This document shows, in pieces, positions 35,690-45,935 of a DNA stretch of 64,000 bases. The stretch's first letter is position 1. Every line of letters starts with the position of its first letter. Origin of the DNA: Opisthorchis felineus. Its lineage: Eukaryota > Platyhelminthes > Trematoda > Opisthorchiida > Opisthorchiidae. The stretch covers positions 237,840 to 301,839 of the forward strand of contig SJOL01006754.1 of the NCBI GenBank assembly GCA_004794785.1. Direction: 5' to 3'. The notes under the pieces were generated by a model. It searched no databases. It was not told the DNA's origin and saw only the letters and a list, made by a program, of their open reading frames with translations. The position numbers and the translations under genes were made by a program.

Positions 35690-36134
35690 AACTTCGTTTT
35701 CGGGAAAGTTTAGTAAAAATCGGTAGATTTATTGCTGGACAACGTTTCGCCTTTGACACAAAAGCTTCGTCAGGTCAAGTGGCTAGGTTACGAGGTTGGT
35801 CGAGATTTAAGGCGGAAGGAGAACCAATCAGCTAAGTCAAGCTAATCTGTGTTAGGTGTCGGCCTAGGGATTTTGTGTGTTAGGGTGGGTAACCAAGTGT
35901 TAAGTTGATGGGGAAGCCTAAACGGATTTGGATCCAGCCTAGGGTCTAGTGCTTCTGGTTCACGTGATGAACGTCGTTTGCACTTTTCGTCCGTCTGTGT
36001 GGATGAGCTAGTGCTACGATAGTTGCGTAAGGAAGACGGATTCTGTGACCTTTGGTCGGGTTGAGATTTCCACCCCCTGTTTTTGCCAATGATTCTACGC
36101 GCATTGACAATCACACAGTCACCTGTCAACTCGG
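35690..36134 (-). repeat. PLE 3' region (pseudo-LTR), left arm
   Basis: This is the non-coding tail downstream of the PLE reading frame. It is almost identical, inverted, to 38927-39340. The main difference is a 32-base segment (around 35949-35980, GCTTCTGGTTCACGTGATGA and following) present here and absent from the other arm, with GTGC microhomology at its edges. It contains a hammerhead motif. Confidence 0.7.
35737..35777 (-). ncRNA. PLE hammerhead ribozyme, left arm
   Basis: The minus strand reads GAC-CTGACGA, A, GCTTTTG-TGT-CAAAGGC, GAAACGTTGTC. The core is intact, stem II is seven pairs with one U-G, stem I is GAC with GTC, and stem III is the self-complementary ACGU. Hammerheads in the pseudo-LTRs of Penelope-like elements are established knowledge. 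The position, just 3' of the endonuclease frame on the coding strand, fits that exactly. Confidence 0.75.
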
Positions 36135-38495
36135 TTAATCTAGGACTGCTCTCCATACGCTCGCCAGTTCGGCACCCTCGATTCTATTCACGCTATGATG
36201 CTTGGTAATTCCCACCGCCTCGGCTATCAGCCGCTGTGGTGTGAATCGCAGTCCCCGTCTTAAAATTTCCACATTCCCCGGGTCTATTCTATGTCCTGTG
36301 TCTAACGCGTGTACCACCATCGCTGAGTCTTTGATCAGCTTTTGGTGTTCTTCCGCATTTCTTGGTTGTTTGTTTATTCTCCTTTTATGCTCACCAATCC
36401 TGGTGTGCAATTCCCTGGCAGTTTATCCTATGTAAACCTCAGCGCAATCGCTGCAGTTAATTTTATTCACACAGTCCCTAGTTCTTTCAACCGGAAGGGG
36501 ACCTTTCAATTGCACCAAATGTGAGCGTAGCGTTCTCCCTTTCTGGAAACCTACTCTAATGTTGGTTAAGTTCAGCACTCTTCGAATAAACTCCAATGTT
36601 GCTGCTTTGTATGGAATGATTGCTGTGCCAATCCATTCCTTACTGGGTCTAGATACCGGAGCCAATATCCTTCTTAATTGCCGCCTAATCAAACTCACTG
36701 GGTATCCATTTTCTTGAAGTCCGTTGGCAATCTCGATTTGAGCTGCTGTTCGGTCGATCTCTTCTGTGCACAGCGCCCTGACTCGGCTAAACATCGATGA
36801 GGCAGTGCTGGCGTACACGGACTTTGGGTGTGCTGATGAGTAGTTTAAGACACTGCCTGTGCCTGTGGGTTTCTGGTAGATAGTAGTCTTTAGTTTCCCA
36901 CCACTCTTATGTGTTATTCAGTCCAGGAAGAGTAATGTGCCCGAAGTGGACGCTATCTCCATGCGAAACTTCATGTGAGGATTTAAACTGCTAAGATAGT
37001 CGTGGAAGCTGATCACGTTATCACGTTTGATTACAATAAAGGTATCGTCAACATAACGGCAAAAGACTTTTGGTGGACAATGATATCCGGCCAAGGCCAT
37101 TGGTTCGAAGTCCTCCATATAAATATTAGCTAAAACTGGGGATATTGGAGATCCCGTTGCAGGACCTTGTTCATGTGAGTAAGCAGTTGTGTCAACAACA
37201 AACTGATCGAAATTCAAACACACTCTCATGCCCCCAACTATTTCATCCACCGAGAGCTGTGTCCGTTCCCTGAGTGTCGTGTCTGCCACTAACAACCTCT
37301 TAGTTACCTCCAGAGCATCTGCCCTAGGAATGTTTGTGTACATTGAGACTAGGTCGAAACTAACGAGGACTTCGTCCATCTCCAAAGGAAGCCCTGCAAC
37401 CTTAGTGGCAAAGTCGTACGAATTCCTAATGAAGGTGCTTGATTTCCCCGTGAGTGGTTTTAGTATACCAGCCAAGAATCTGGCTAGCTCATGTGGTGGC
37501 CAGCCTATACCATTCACTATTGGCCTTATTGGGACACCTGGCTTGTGGATTTTTGGCAGTCCGTAGAATCGTGGTTGTATCGCACTTTTTGGGTACAAGT
37601 GATACCACTTACCTTGCCCTAAATGGTTTATTACGGATCTTAAATATCTACCAACTTCAACCTTACTCTTATTCATTAGTGAAGTAATACTGCTACCGGT
37701 AATTTGTCGATAGGGTCCATCGGTGAGGTGTTTTCTGACTTTTTGAAGATATTCACTCTTGTTCATTGCTTCTGTGGCTTTACCTTTATCGGCCTTCGTA
37801 ATCACAATATTATCTACCTGTCTCAGTATGTTTAACACTCTCCGCTCTGATGGTGCGATATTCGGAGCTCCCGGCTGTTGGGATTTTAGGATCGTGATCA
37901 ATTGAACTCGTCGTTTCTCAGCTTCCGCTGGGGGGAGCATTTGATACACCGATTCAACACGAGGAATTATTTCCTCCGCTCTTATTACTTTTTTGCTCAC
38001 AGCGAAGTTTAGTCCCTTTTCTAAAAGACAGCGTTCGTGTTTACTCAATGGTCTATCTGACAATTTACCTACACTACAGTACTTAGTGGATGGTTTCGTT
38101 ATTTCTGTGACCATTCTAGAGCCCTGAGACATGGAAAGCAGTTGGTGGAACTTACTTATCTGTCTACCCTTGCATTGCCGGTCCTGCGTAAGCTTCACTT
38201 CTTCAGCTTTCATGTTGAGCATCTGGAAGTCGGCGGGTGAGATTGCGGTCTGTAGATCGCCGCTGAGTCGACTGGCGTGGCGGCGTACATCGGTTAATCG
38301 CTGAGTGGTTAGGTAGATCCTCTGTTTGAGGAATGACTTGGCCGCTGACAAAGCTACTTTTGCAGAAGCAACAGATGTATCCGGTGGCTTCACGATCAGG
38401 GTTGTAACATTGTGCTTTAAACATCTAATGTTGAAAAGGCAATGGTTCTCCCATTTTGCCTCCAGTCCCGACAATCGAACGTACTCGCCTGACAT
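36135..38495 (-). pseudogene. Penelope-like element polyprotein (RT plus GIY-YIG), two in-frame stops
   Basis: One continuous frame of about 786 codons, interrupted only by TGA at 36918-36920 and TAA near 36424. PLEs prime reverse transcription at nicks made by their own endonuclease. Motifs in order: P-R-F-Y-G-L-P-K-I-H-K-P (about residue 307); S-F-D-L-V-S-M-Y-T-N-I-P (motif A); Q-G-P-A-T-G-S-P-I-S-P-V-L-A-N-I-Y (motif B); F-C-R-Y-V-D-D-T-F-I-V (catalytic motif C); then C-V-N-K-I-N-C-S-D-C-A-E-V-Y-I-G and H-T-R-I-G-E-H-K-R-R (GIY-YIG). The first stop directly follows L-L-F-L-D. The second replaces the Gln expected after Y-I-G. Length and motif set suggest a recently active element. The start Met is the first in frame after a partial pseudo-LTR. 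Confidence 0.85.
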
Positions 38496-38524
38496 TTTTC
38501 AAACATGAAGTCCGTAGGTATGCT

Positions 38525-38606
38525 CAATCAGTTGAAAAACGCTTCAAACCGATTGAGTAGTCATCGTTTTCGGAGAAGTTTGGTAAAAATCGGTGGGCAA
38601 CGATTC
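38525..38606 (-). repeat. Partial 5' pseudo-LTR of the PLE
   Basis: CAGTTGAAAAACGC, ACCGATTGAGTAG and AAGTTTGGTAAAAATCGGT (plus-strand spelling) match, inverted, the outer end of the right arm at 39300-39385. It ends abruptly at the junction with the inverted copy, about 38606. Confidence 0.6.
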
Positions 38607-39390
38607 GCAGCGATTGCGCTAAGGTTTACATAGGATAAACTGCCAGGGAATTGCACACCAGGATAGGTGAGCATAAAAGGAGAATAAACAAACAACCAAG
38701 AAATGCGGAAGAACACCAAAAGCTGATCAAAGACTCAGCGATGGTGGTACACGCGTTAGACACAGGACATAGAATAGACCCGGGGAATGTGGAAATTTTA
38801 AGACGGGGACTGCGATTCACACCACAGCGGCTGATAGCCGAGGCGGTGGAAATTACCAAGCATCATAGCGTGAATAGAATCGAGGGTGCCGAACTGGCGA
38901 GCGTATGGAGAGCAGTCCTAGATTAACCGAGTTGACAGGTGACTGTGTGATTGTCAATGCGCGTAGAATCATTGGCAAAAACAGGGGGTGGAAATCTCAA
39001 CCCGACCAAAGGTCACAGAATCCGTCTTCCTTACGCAACTATCGTAGCACTAGCTCATCCACACAGACGGACGAAAAGTGCACTAGACCCTAGGCTCGAT
39101 CCAAATCCGTTTAGGCTTCCCCATCAACTTAACACTTGGTTACCCACCCTAACACACAAAATCCCTAGGCCGACACCTAACACAGATTAGCTTGACTTAG
39201 CTGATTGGTTCCCTTTCCGCCTTAAATCTCGACCAACCTCGTAACCTAGCCACTTGACCTGACGAAGCTTTTGTGTCAAAGGCGAAACGTTGTCCAGCAA
39301 TAAATCTACCGATTTTTACTAAACTTTTCGGAAAACGATGTCCACTCAATCGGTTCCAAGCGTTTTTCAACTGACTGAACTTATCCAACT
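38607..39390 (+). pseudogene. Inverted 3' copy of the PLE (GIY-YIG end plus pseudo-LTR), right arm
   Basis: It starts inside the endonuclease at GCAGCGATTGCGCTAAGG and reads V-Y-I-G, stop, T-A-R-E-L-H-T-R-I-G-E-H-K. It continues to the natural stop (38924-38926) and the 3' region. It carries the same TAA after Y-I-G as the main element. Differences seen by eye are few: one E for G near the end of the frame, the missing 32 bases, and a few single bases. Head-to-head truncated copies are typical of Penelope-like elements. Confidence 0.8.
39256..39294 (+). ncRNA. PLE hammerhead ribozyme, right arm
   Basis: The plus strand reads GAC (39256-39258), CTGACGA (39259-39265), A, GCTTTTG (39267-39273), TGT, CAAAGGC (39277-39283), GAAA (39284-39287), CGT, T, GTC (39292-39294). 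The fold is the same as in the left arm. Predicted cleavage is after T39291. Confidence 0.75.
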
Positions 39391-39399
39391 TTATTTCAG

Positions 39400-40448
39400 T
39401 ACAGGCAATGTCGCCATCTAGGTCTCAACATTGTCAACCAAAAATTAAATGAAATTAGTACTACTGTGAAGAATCATGAGTAGTTTAAAACGTGGATAAT
39501 CCCATGGTCATCCTTCCAAATTTTTTTATCACAAAATTTACTCAACTCTCCAATATTAGTATCCTAACCTGTCGATGGCCGCACAATGATATAAAGGTGC
39601 ACATTTTTTGGACTTAAGAGAATGATTAGCTGCACACAGACTTGAAGCAACTCATCAATAGTAAATTCACAGTGCAGTACATCTTAATGGACCGCAGTTT
39701 GTTTGCCACCAATTGGTGTGTAAATCAACAATTGCTCATATAGTCGCTTGCACAATGTCTCAAGTCTTTTTTCAGTAATTCCTGTCTATAGTAGAATGAT
39801 CATTCCTCATTGCTGCAAGGCAGTCAAATGCCAGCATTTCCCTCAGTTTTCCCATTGCTTTTGATGAAGATTATATCTCCTTTAGCGTTGAAGAACCAGT
39901 GAAAAAATGAGGCAGGAAAATCAACTGTCATGTGGTCACTAATGTCCGTTTATGAGGAACCAAAGATGTATCAGTTAGATGAAGGAAGGCTAGCGAGATG
40001 ATGCGCTTTGCAAAATGGGATAAGCTCAAGCTTGTTTGACATCAATAGGATTTTTCAGTTGTGTCTATTTGGATAATTTAGGCAATTTCTCAGCAACCTA
40101 AAGGTCGTCAGCTCATTTGCCTGAATCCCAGAGTTTAAAATATGTGAAGCTATATTTTCCCCTATATCTTGATGTTCACATTCTTTCTTTAATTCTAAAG
40201 TTACACTTCGGGGGATGAAGATATGAGTTATTTTTTGTGTACGAAAGGATATAGTCTGGCGTATTCGGAGCTAGGACGTCCTGATGAAACTTAGGGAGGA
40301 ACGCTTGTTGTAGACTCCCCCATTAATAACCTCCCTTAGGGGAGACTCTCAACAAAAAAGTCACTGAGATCTGCATCACGTCCAAATACTGGATGGCGAT
40401 TGAACTGACAAGCTCTTCCGTTGCTAAATTTATGCATCTTCACGCTGC
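39400..40448. other. AT-rich stretch without a supported gene
   Basis: No exon, SINE or LINE motif is recognised on either strand. Short open frames only. Confidence 0.4.
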
Positions 40449-40889
40449 ATGTATGATCTCTCCGAAATAAATCTACGCCCGGCTCGCCACTCACTCTATC
40501 GATCATTTGTCGCCTTCCGGAGCTCGGTTGACCTCATGCGACTACAGAGTGAAAAGTATCCACACGGACAGAAGTTTTTAACTCCTGAGATGTCCAGTGT
40601 CATCAGAGCAAAGCTAACCTTAGAGTTGCAGCCAACCGAATCTTACTTCATATTTATTGCTCTGGAACCGTCGCTGAAAGCACTGGCACGGAATTTGGTT
40701 TACCCACCTATTCACCCTGACTCCATATTATTCCGAAGCATCAGTTCCGTCAGCTGCAGGAACTGCAGTCGGGAGCTCCAACAGTTTCGCTCAAGTCAGT
40801 ATCGTTCACATGCTTCCTCCTCGAATCGAGTCAACAACGCCCTCCACCTAAGAGTACTTCTTGCGGTAATCTCTGGAAAAACCCGGTGA
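40449..40889 (+). CDS. Unrecognised 146-codon open frame
   Basis: This is the second-longest non-repetitive uninterrupted plus frame in the window. It is rich in Ser, Arg and Leu, with C-R-N-C-S-R-E-L-Q-Q-F late in the frame. It has no membrane segment, no recognised domain and no clear splice partner. It may be chance or a piece of a decayed element. Confidence 0.2.
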   Translation: MYDLSEINLRPARHSLYRSFVAFRSSVDLMRLQSEKYPHGQKFLTPEMSSVIRAKLTLELQPTESYFIFIALEPSLKALARNLVYPPIHPDSILFRSISSVSCRNCSRELQQFRSSQYRSHASSSNRVNNALHLRVLLAVISGKTR

Positions 40890-41771
40890 ATAATGCGTAA
40901 CCACTTGAGTTACAATAATTTGGAAATCCGTCTGCCCACCACTACTGGGTCTGCTGATCGCAGTCTTGTTCTGGTCTAGCTCCATTCGCAGGGAAAACTA
41001 GGCAACTAGGAAATCCGAGTTTCTTTGATATTTCCAGCTATGATGGTAGTCATCCTTCCCCGTAACCACCAGTCCCTGATAATGACAGATTTGTTAGTCT
41101 ACAAGATTCGCTATTTCCTATAGATGGAAATTTCAACAAACTGTATGACCGTTATGACCGTTTCTGGTTGATACTTGTCAACACTGTTCATTTCGTGCAC
41201 AAACGGCTGTTCACTAAGTATGTGCCATTACTTCACATTTTCGTACCTCCCAAGTATCGATTACATGTGAGTTGCATGGGGAGTATCACCACATCTGTCA
41301 GCTGTTTATGTCAGCAGTAAACATAGCTTAGTTTATGGGCGATAACATGGCCCCACAGATGCCGCAGGACATAATTAACGGAAAACAAACTATATTTACT
41401 CCATTTGGGAGCGATGGTTTGCATTCAGGCTTCACACCAGTTGCAAAAACAGTACAGCTTCTATTGGTTTCGTATTTGTCCGCATGCTGCCGTACGTTAC
41501 GCAACAGTGTAATCGAGATAGGTGAACATGGAATGAGGGAGGATGAGGAGAGGGTTAGATAGAACGCAGAATGATGTTAACATTTGACGGCATTTAAGAA
41601 GCGATTATCTAGACCAGTCACAAGCACTCCAAGAATGATTTATTTTGACTGTTGTCTTCTACTTTTTAACTTGAATGTAGTTCCACATCGGAAATCTGTT
41701 GGAACGCTGATAGCTCCGGTGCATTCATTTGTGGTTGATTAAGTGGCCGTTGGTCTGCTGGCAACTAGCTT

Positions 41772-41811
41772 GCAAACATTTCGTCACCAATCGAGCTGAT
41801 ATCATTAGTGC
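41772..41811 (-). ncRNA. Hammerhead-like motif, degenerate
   Basis: The minus strand reads GCA-CTAATGA, then ATCAGC-TCGATT-GGTGAC, then GAAATGTTTGC. Stem I pairs remain, but the core G of CUGAUGA is A and GAAAC is GAAAT. The flank TTACCCACCCAACC matches the well-kept copies. Catalysis is not expected. Confidence 0.45.
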
Positions 41812-41994
41812 TTGGTTGGGTGGGTAACTCCTCCCCGCTTATTTGAGTTTATATATTTGTCATAGACTACCTGATATCTGTCGCTGTAATTGGCTTGCTG
41901 GAACACACCTTCCTCGCAATCCCGTTGTTCCGTCCCGTGTTGTGCTGCGTTGTGGTTCGTACTAATTGCGTTCAACTAGTTCGACGGGTAGCTT

Positions 41995-42252
41995 CTATAA
42001 AACGAGTTTTGTTTCTGGTTTGATTTCAGATTTTCGTTGCACAATGGTTTGCCTTCCCTTCATTTGCCTTGTTCTTAAGGAGGATTCTATTTTTAGTAGT
42101 TCACTTCTGTCTATTTCAGTGATGTATGCCGTATTTCCATTGCGCAGCCGTTTGGTTTTCTCAAGTTTTCCAAGCAGGATACCTTGCTTCTTGTTTGCTG
42201 TAGTTGTTTTTCTTGCGCTGAGAAAATTCCTGCCGTCTGCCTTCTTATCCCG
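41995..42252 (-). CDS. Candidate terminal exon, unrecognised Lys-rich protein
   Basis: After the acceptor GATGGATAG the minus frame is open for 85 codons to TAG. It reads F-L-S-A-R-K-T-T-T-A-N-K-K-Q-G-I-L-L-G-K-L-E-K, then G-N-T-A-Y-I-T-E-I-D-R-S-E-L-L-K, ending P-E-T-K-L-V-L. The composition is coding-like and different from nearby repeats. No upstream partner exon is found. The overlapping frames on the plus strand look non-coding. Confidence 0.3.
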   Translation of the reverse strand, partial: RDKKADGRNFLSARKTTTANKKQGILLGKLEKTKRLRNGNTAYITEIDRSELLKIESSLRTRQMKGRQTIVQRKSEIKPETKLVL

Positions 42253-44907
42253 CTATCCATCTGTGTGAAGGGAATTGTCATTCTTTGTTCAGTTTTGTTC
42301 ATTGACCTCTTGGACAACCGTTCACGCATCACTATTCCACCATCCCCTTCAATGGCGAATAAGATGTGGTGCTCCGACCACCGAAATGATAAGCATGGCG
42401 CTACTTCCTATTTGTAGTTTTCCATCGGAAAACTTCATTTGATTTTCCATGAACATTTTGATCCCAAAAATCCACTTGTATGAATGTGTTTCGAAACCTT
42501 AGACATATTACACATGTGTTTCAATTTGCTGGAAATTAAGAGCGCAGGTAAGTTATATGTGGAATTAAATTCCACCAATAGAACTGAGGCTTTCGAACGG
42601 ATGACAATGCCTCATGAAAAAAGACCATAATTAGAGACAACTACGTGGAGAGTTTGTAGCAAGAGAACTAGTGAATCACTGGATAATTGTGTACGAACCA
42701 TCGTTCGCTCACACCCTGTGATAAAGAAAGACCAAATGGTAAACAAGATGGCAGGTGTGTTCATCTCTCCTGCTATTCTATCCAAGAACAGACAGAGACC
42801 ACTGCTCAGGTTTGTACGAGGGTATATATGACTGAAACCTGCAAGGTCCGTCGTCCAGAAACATGTAGTATCCTGTTTTATGGATGACATCCATTGGATG
42901 AGGTGAAATTCCTGTTACAAGCTGAACATTCGCGCAGTCAAAATTGCTATTTTGTGTCCATACTGCAGTTCTTTAGATAAACAAACATCCCTCGTGAGAA
43001 TCTTCCATGATGACAACATTGACTCGCGACAACATGCACAATATAGTGTATACTTCCCACATGGGGGACTTTGTTCCAAACCAGTAAAGTTTATCTCTGA
43101 TCAGAACAATGCTTAATCTCACACTTCATGCTATCAGGAGACCAACCGACTGGCTGCGTCGCGTTAGGAACAACTGAATAAGGAGTATATAAGAACTTAA
43201 AATGTTTGTGTACGGATTTCTAACCCTAAGTCATTTGCCACACAGCTTCACCCAAATTCTCCTATGAACAACGGAAACTGAGCAGTAGTGGATCTCTTCA
43301 GGGATGCGCAATGCTACTCAGTAAAACATTGCACTCCTGTCTCGTCAACACTCCCCTTAAGTGAACACTAACCGAATTCGGTCTCTGGCTGTCCGCTTGC
43401 CGTGTGCAGTGAACAGCCAACGATGTTCTCCTCGGTCAAAGTTAGCCATAGTATGGCTTAGCACCGACGATGGTTAGCAGGAGAAAAAATTTCCGAATCC
43501 AACTTGATATGAATTCATGCCAGACGTATACCCTCAGAATTTCAGAACAAAATTGTTGCTACTTTGATGAAGGTGGATCACCTTTAATGAGGGTCGATAT
43601 TGACCTGTTGGATGAATATCCGATTTTTTCAGTTGCTCATTGAAAAAGTCATCTGGTGTTGACATATTTGCACACTTTGTTTTGAAAAGTGGTACTGCAT
43701 CATGAAGGTAGGCAGTTTTATCACGGGTTGCAGCGTCTTTTGCGATAAAATAAGTTTTTACTGCACAAACACAAGCTGCTTATCCGGGTGTGATGTTTTA
43801 AAGTTACGTTTACCCTCTAATTCATTCAAAAGCAATGAGTGCTGGTCCACACCTAAGGAGCTCCGTATGAATGGATTGATCCAACAACGCACAGTCCGGG
43901 AATAGACTTGAAACACATGTTTATGAGTTTGCATCTCTTAGAATATGAAAGGGTTAAACTGAGCATGCAACCGGATCGTATCACAGCATATCTGAATGAT
44001 TCTTAGTATCGTGGCTCTGTGAAACTGCGAGCTATTTGCTACCATATAGAGGGATCCTTGGAAATCTGATTATTGTATTTTCCATCTGCCTGACACAACG
44101 AAGCCCCCACTCAATGCAGAAAGTTATGCTGTACGTAGTACGACGTAACACCTACCCATTAGCAAAATCCACTTTGCCAAGTTCTACCTGAAAACCTGAA
44201 TAAAGAGTCTTCCCCACCGGATCCGAGTGCTCACCATATCATGTTATGATGAAAGACAGTAAAATAATTTAGCGATTGATAAAGACTTTGATTAGACGAA
44301 TAGAACGATATTTAGGTTAACACTATATGCACGTCGGCTGACTTCCCTATTACACATGGATGATCTTCAAGTAGTCATGTGGCTCACCTTTGACCGGCTG
44401 AGCGGCGTATCAATAAAGAACTAATTGGAAGTTCACAATTTCGAATCTCCTGAAAGGTCCGTAAGCAAGTGAAATCTGTATCAGGTGCTACGGGGTTTTC
44501 GCATAGACTAGCTTCATTAACAGTATGCAATCCTGAGTGGAAGAAAGATTCCCACAGTTTCTCTCATATTCCCTGTTTGGCTCACCACCACCACTGGGAA
44601 AGTGGTTAGTCAATTTACTCAATGAGCTGAACGGCAATGTAACGCAAACATAAGTGTTTTCCGCTCGCCTATCGTTCAGTGTATCGAACCGATAGTTACC
44701 CATTCAGTGCGGTCTAGTGTGATGAAAGGAGAAGAAGAAGAATAGAACGGTGCAAAATAGTGTTTTTCTCGCCCAGAAGTCATTCAAACAGCCGTAAAGT
44801 ATAAGAATGTGCGTGAAAATAAAATCAATACTCAGCAGTGAGGCAGCTGCGTTGTGGCAGTGTCAAAGTGGTGCTATAGGATCCAGGTCTTCAAGGCGTA
44901 TACGAGC

Positions 44908-45935
44908 TTAGGACTGAGCACTGAGTTCCTCTTCTGAGGACGTAGCTGTGGTGTATGGTTTGACTGGGGTCGAAATAGCATCGACATGCAGAGTATCCAC
45001 AAGCTCCTGTGCTGGAAGAGCAGCTGGACAGGGTTCACAGGTTCCAGTTGGTTGTGCTAACTGGTCTTCTTTTGGACCTTGTCTCATGTCGTTGAACGTT
45101 GGCACGACTAACAAGGGTCTTAGCCGGTTTCCAAGACCCCGTCTCACTTCCTCAGGAATAAGCTTTGCTAGAGAAGGTTTTCGATTCGATGCGGTCTGAC
45201 TCGATGCATCACAAGAATCTCGAGCCACACCATTTAGTGAAATACTTCTGCGTAGATGATCATGAATATCCGGATGCAAACCATTTGCGGGTACTCGGAA
45301 TTTGGGTATGAACGCCTGGGTAGGTTGCACAGGTTTATCTGCATTAATTCTGACAAGTGGGGCTGGTAAGCTAACCTGTCGTCCAACTTGGTCTGAGTTT
45401 GGAGGGAGCGCCTTCTTTTGACGGGCGATCAAGGATGATTCACGCCGCAACAAAGAATTGCGTATGATCTGTTCTCCTAGCTGGAATGATTCAGCAGCCT
45501 TGCTGCTGCTCCGCAACCGTCTGAGAGACAACTGGTTGACTGAAACGTAATCTAAGTTTTTGGACATGTTTCTTTTACCTGTATTCTGACCACTTAGCTC
45601 TGGACGAGCTGATCGTGGGGTTCTGGAGCAGGAATGATTTGCTGGGGACACGGGCGGCTTGAATCTAGGGGCCACCCAACCCCTTAAAGGTGTAGACTGA
45701 GCCATGGGCCATCTTGCTCTGAAGGCTTCATCTGATTCCTTGTAAATCAGAACAAATCCTTCTGGTAACCCCAAACGATCCAAAAGCTTGTAAGGATCGG
45801 TTTTTGCACCCGTATCGACATCGTCCGTAATTTCAAGTTTAAAACTATGGGATGAGCTGTTACGGTTAAGCAGTCCGTTCATTGGAAGAAGTGGCTTTCC
45901 TTGCTGTGCCTTTTCAAAGCATTCAAGGACGATAT
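44908..45935 (-). CDS. TTLL10-like, last exon with long tail
   Basis: It starts AT|ATC after TTTCAG and completes a His codon with the previous exon. I-V-L-E-C-F-E-K-A-Q-Q-G-K, then F-V-L-I-Y-K-E-S-D-E-A-F-R-A-R-W-P, matches the end of the TTLL10 catalytic region. About 265 further residues, rich in Ser, Pro, Arg and Leu with no predicted fold, form a tail with no similarity I recognise. Ends L-S-A-Q-S, TAA. Confidence 0.9.

Noticed and set aside
35842..36156. 104-codon frame after the PLE stop, and its 62-codon counterpart at 38905
   Set aside because: It overlaps the end of the PLE frame out of phase, differs between the arms by a frame-changing 32-base gap, and lacks motifs.
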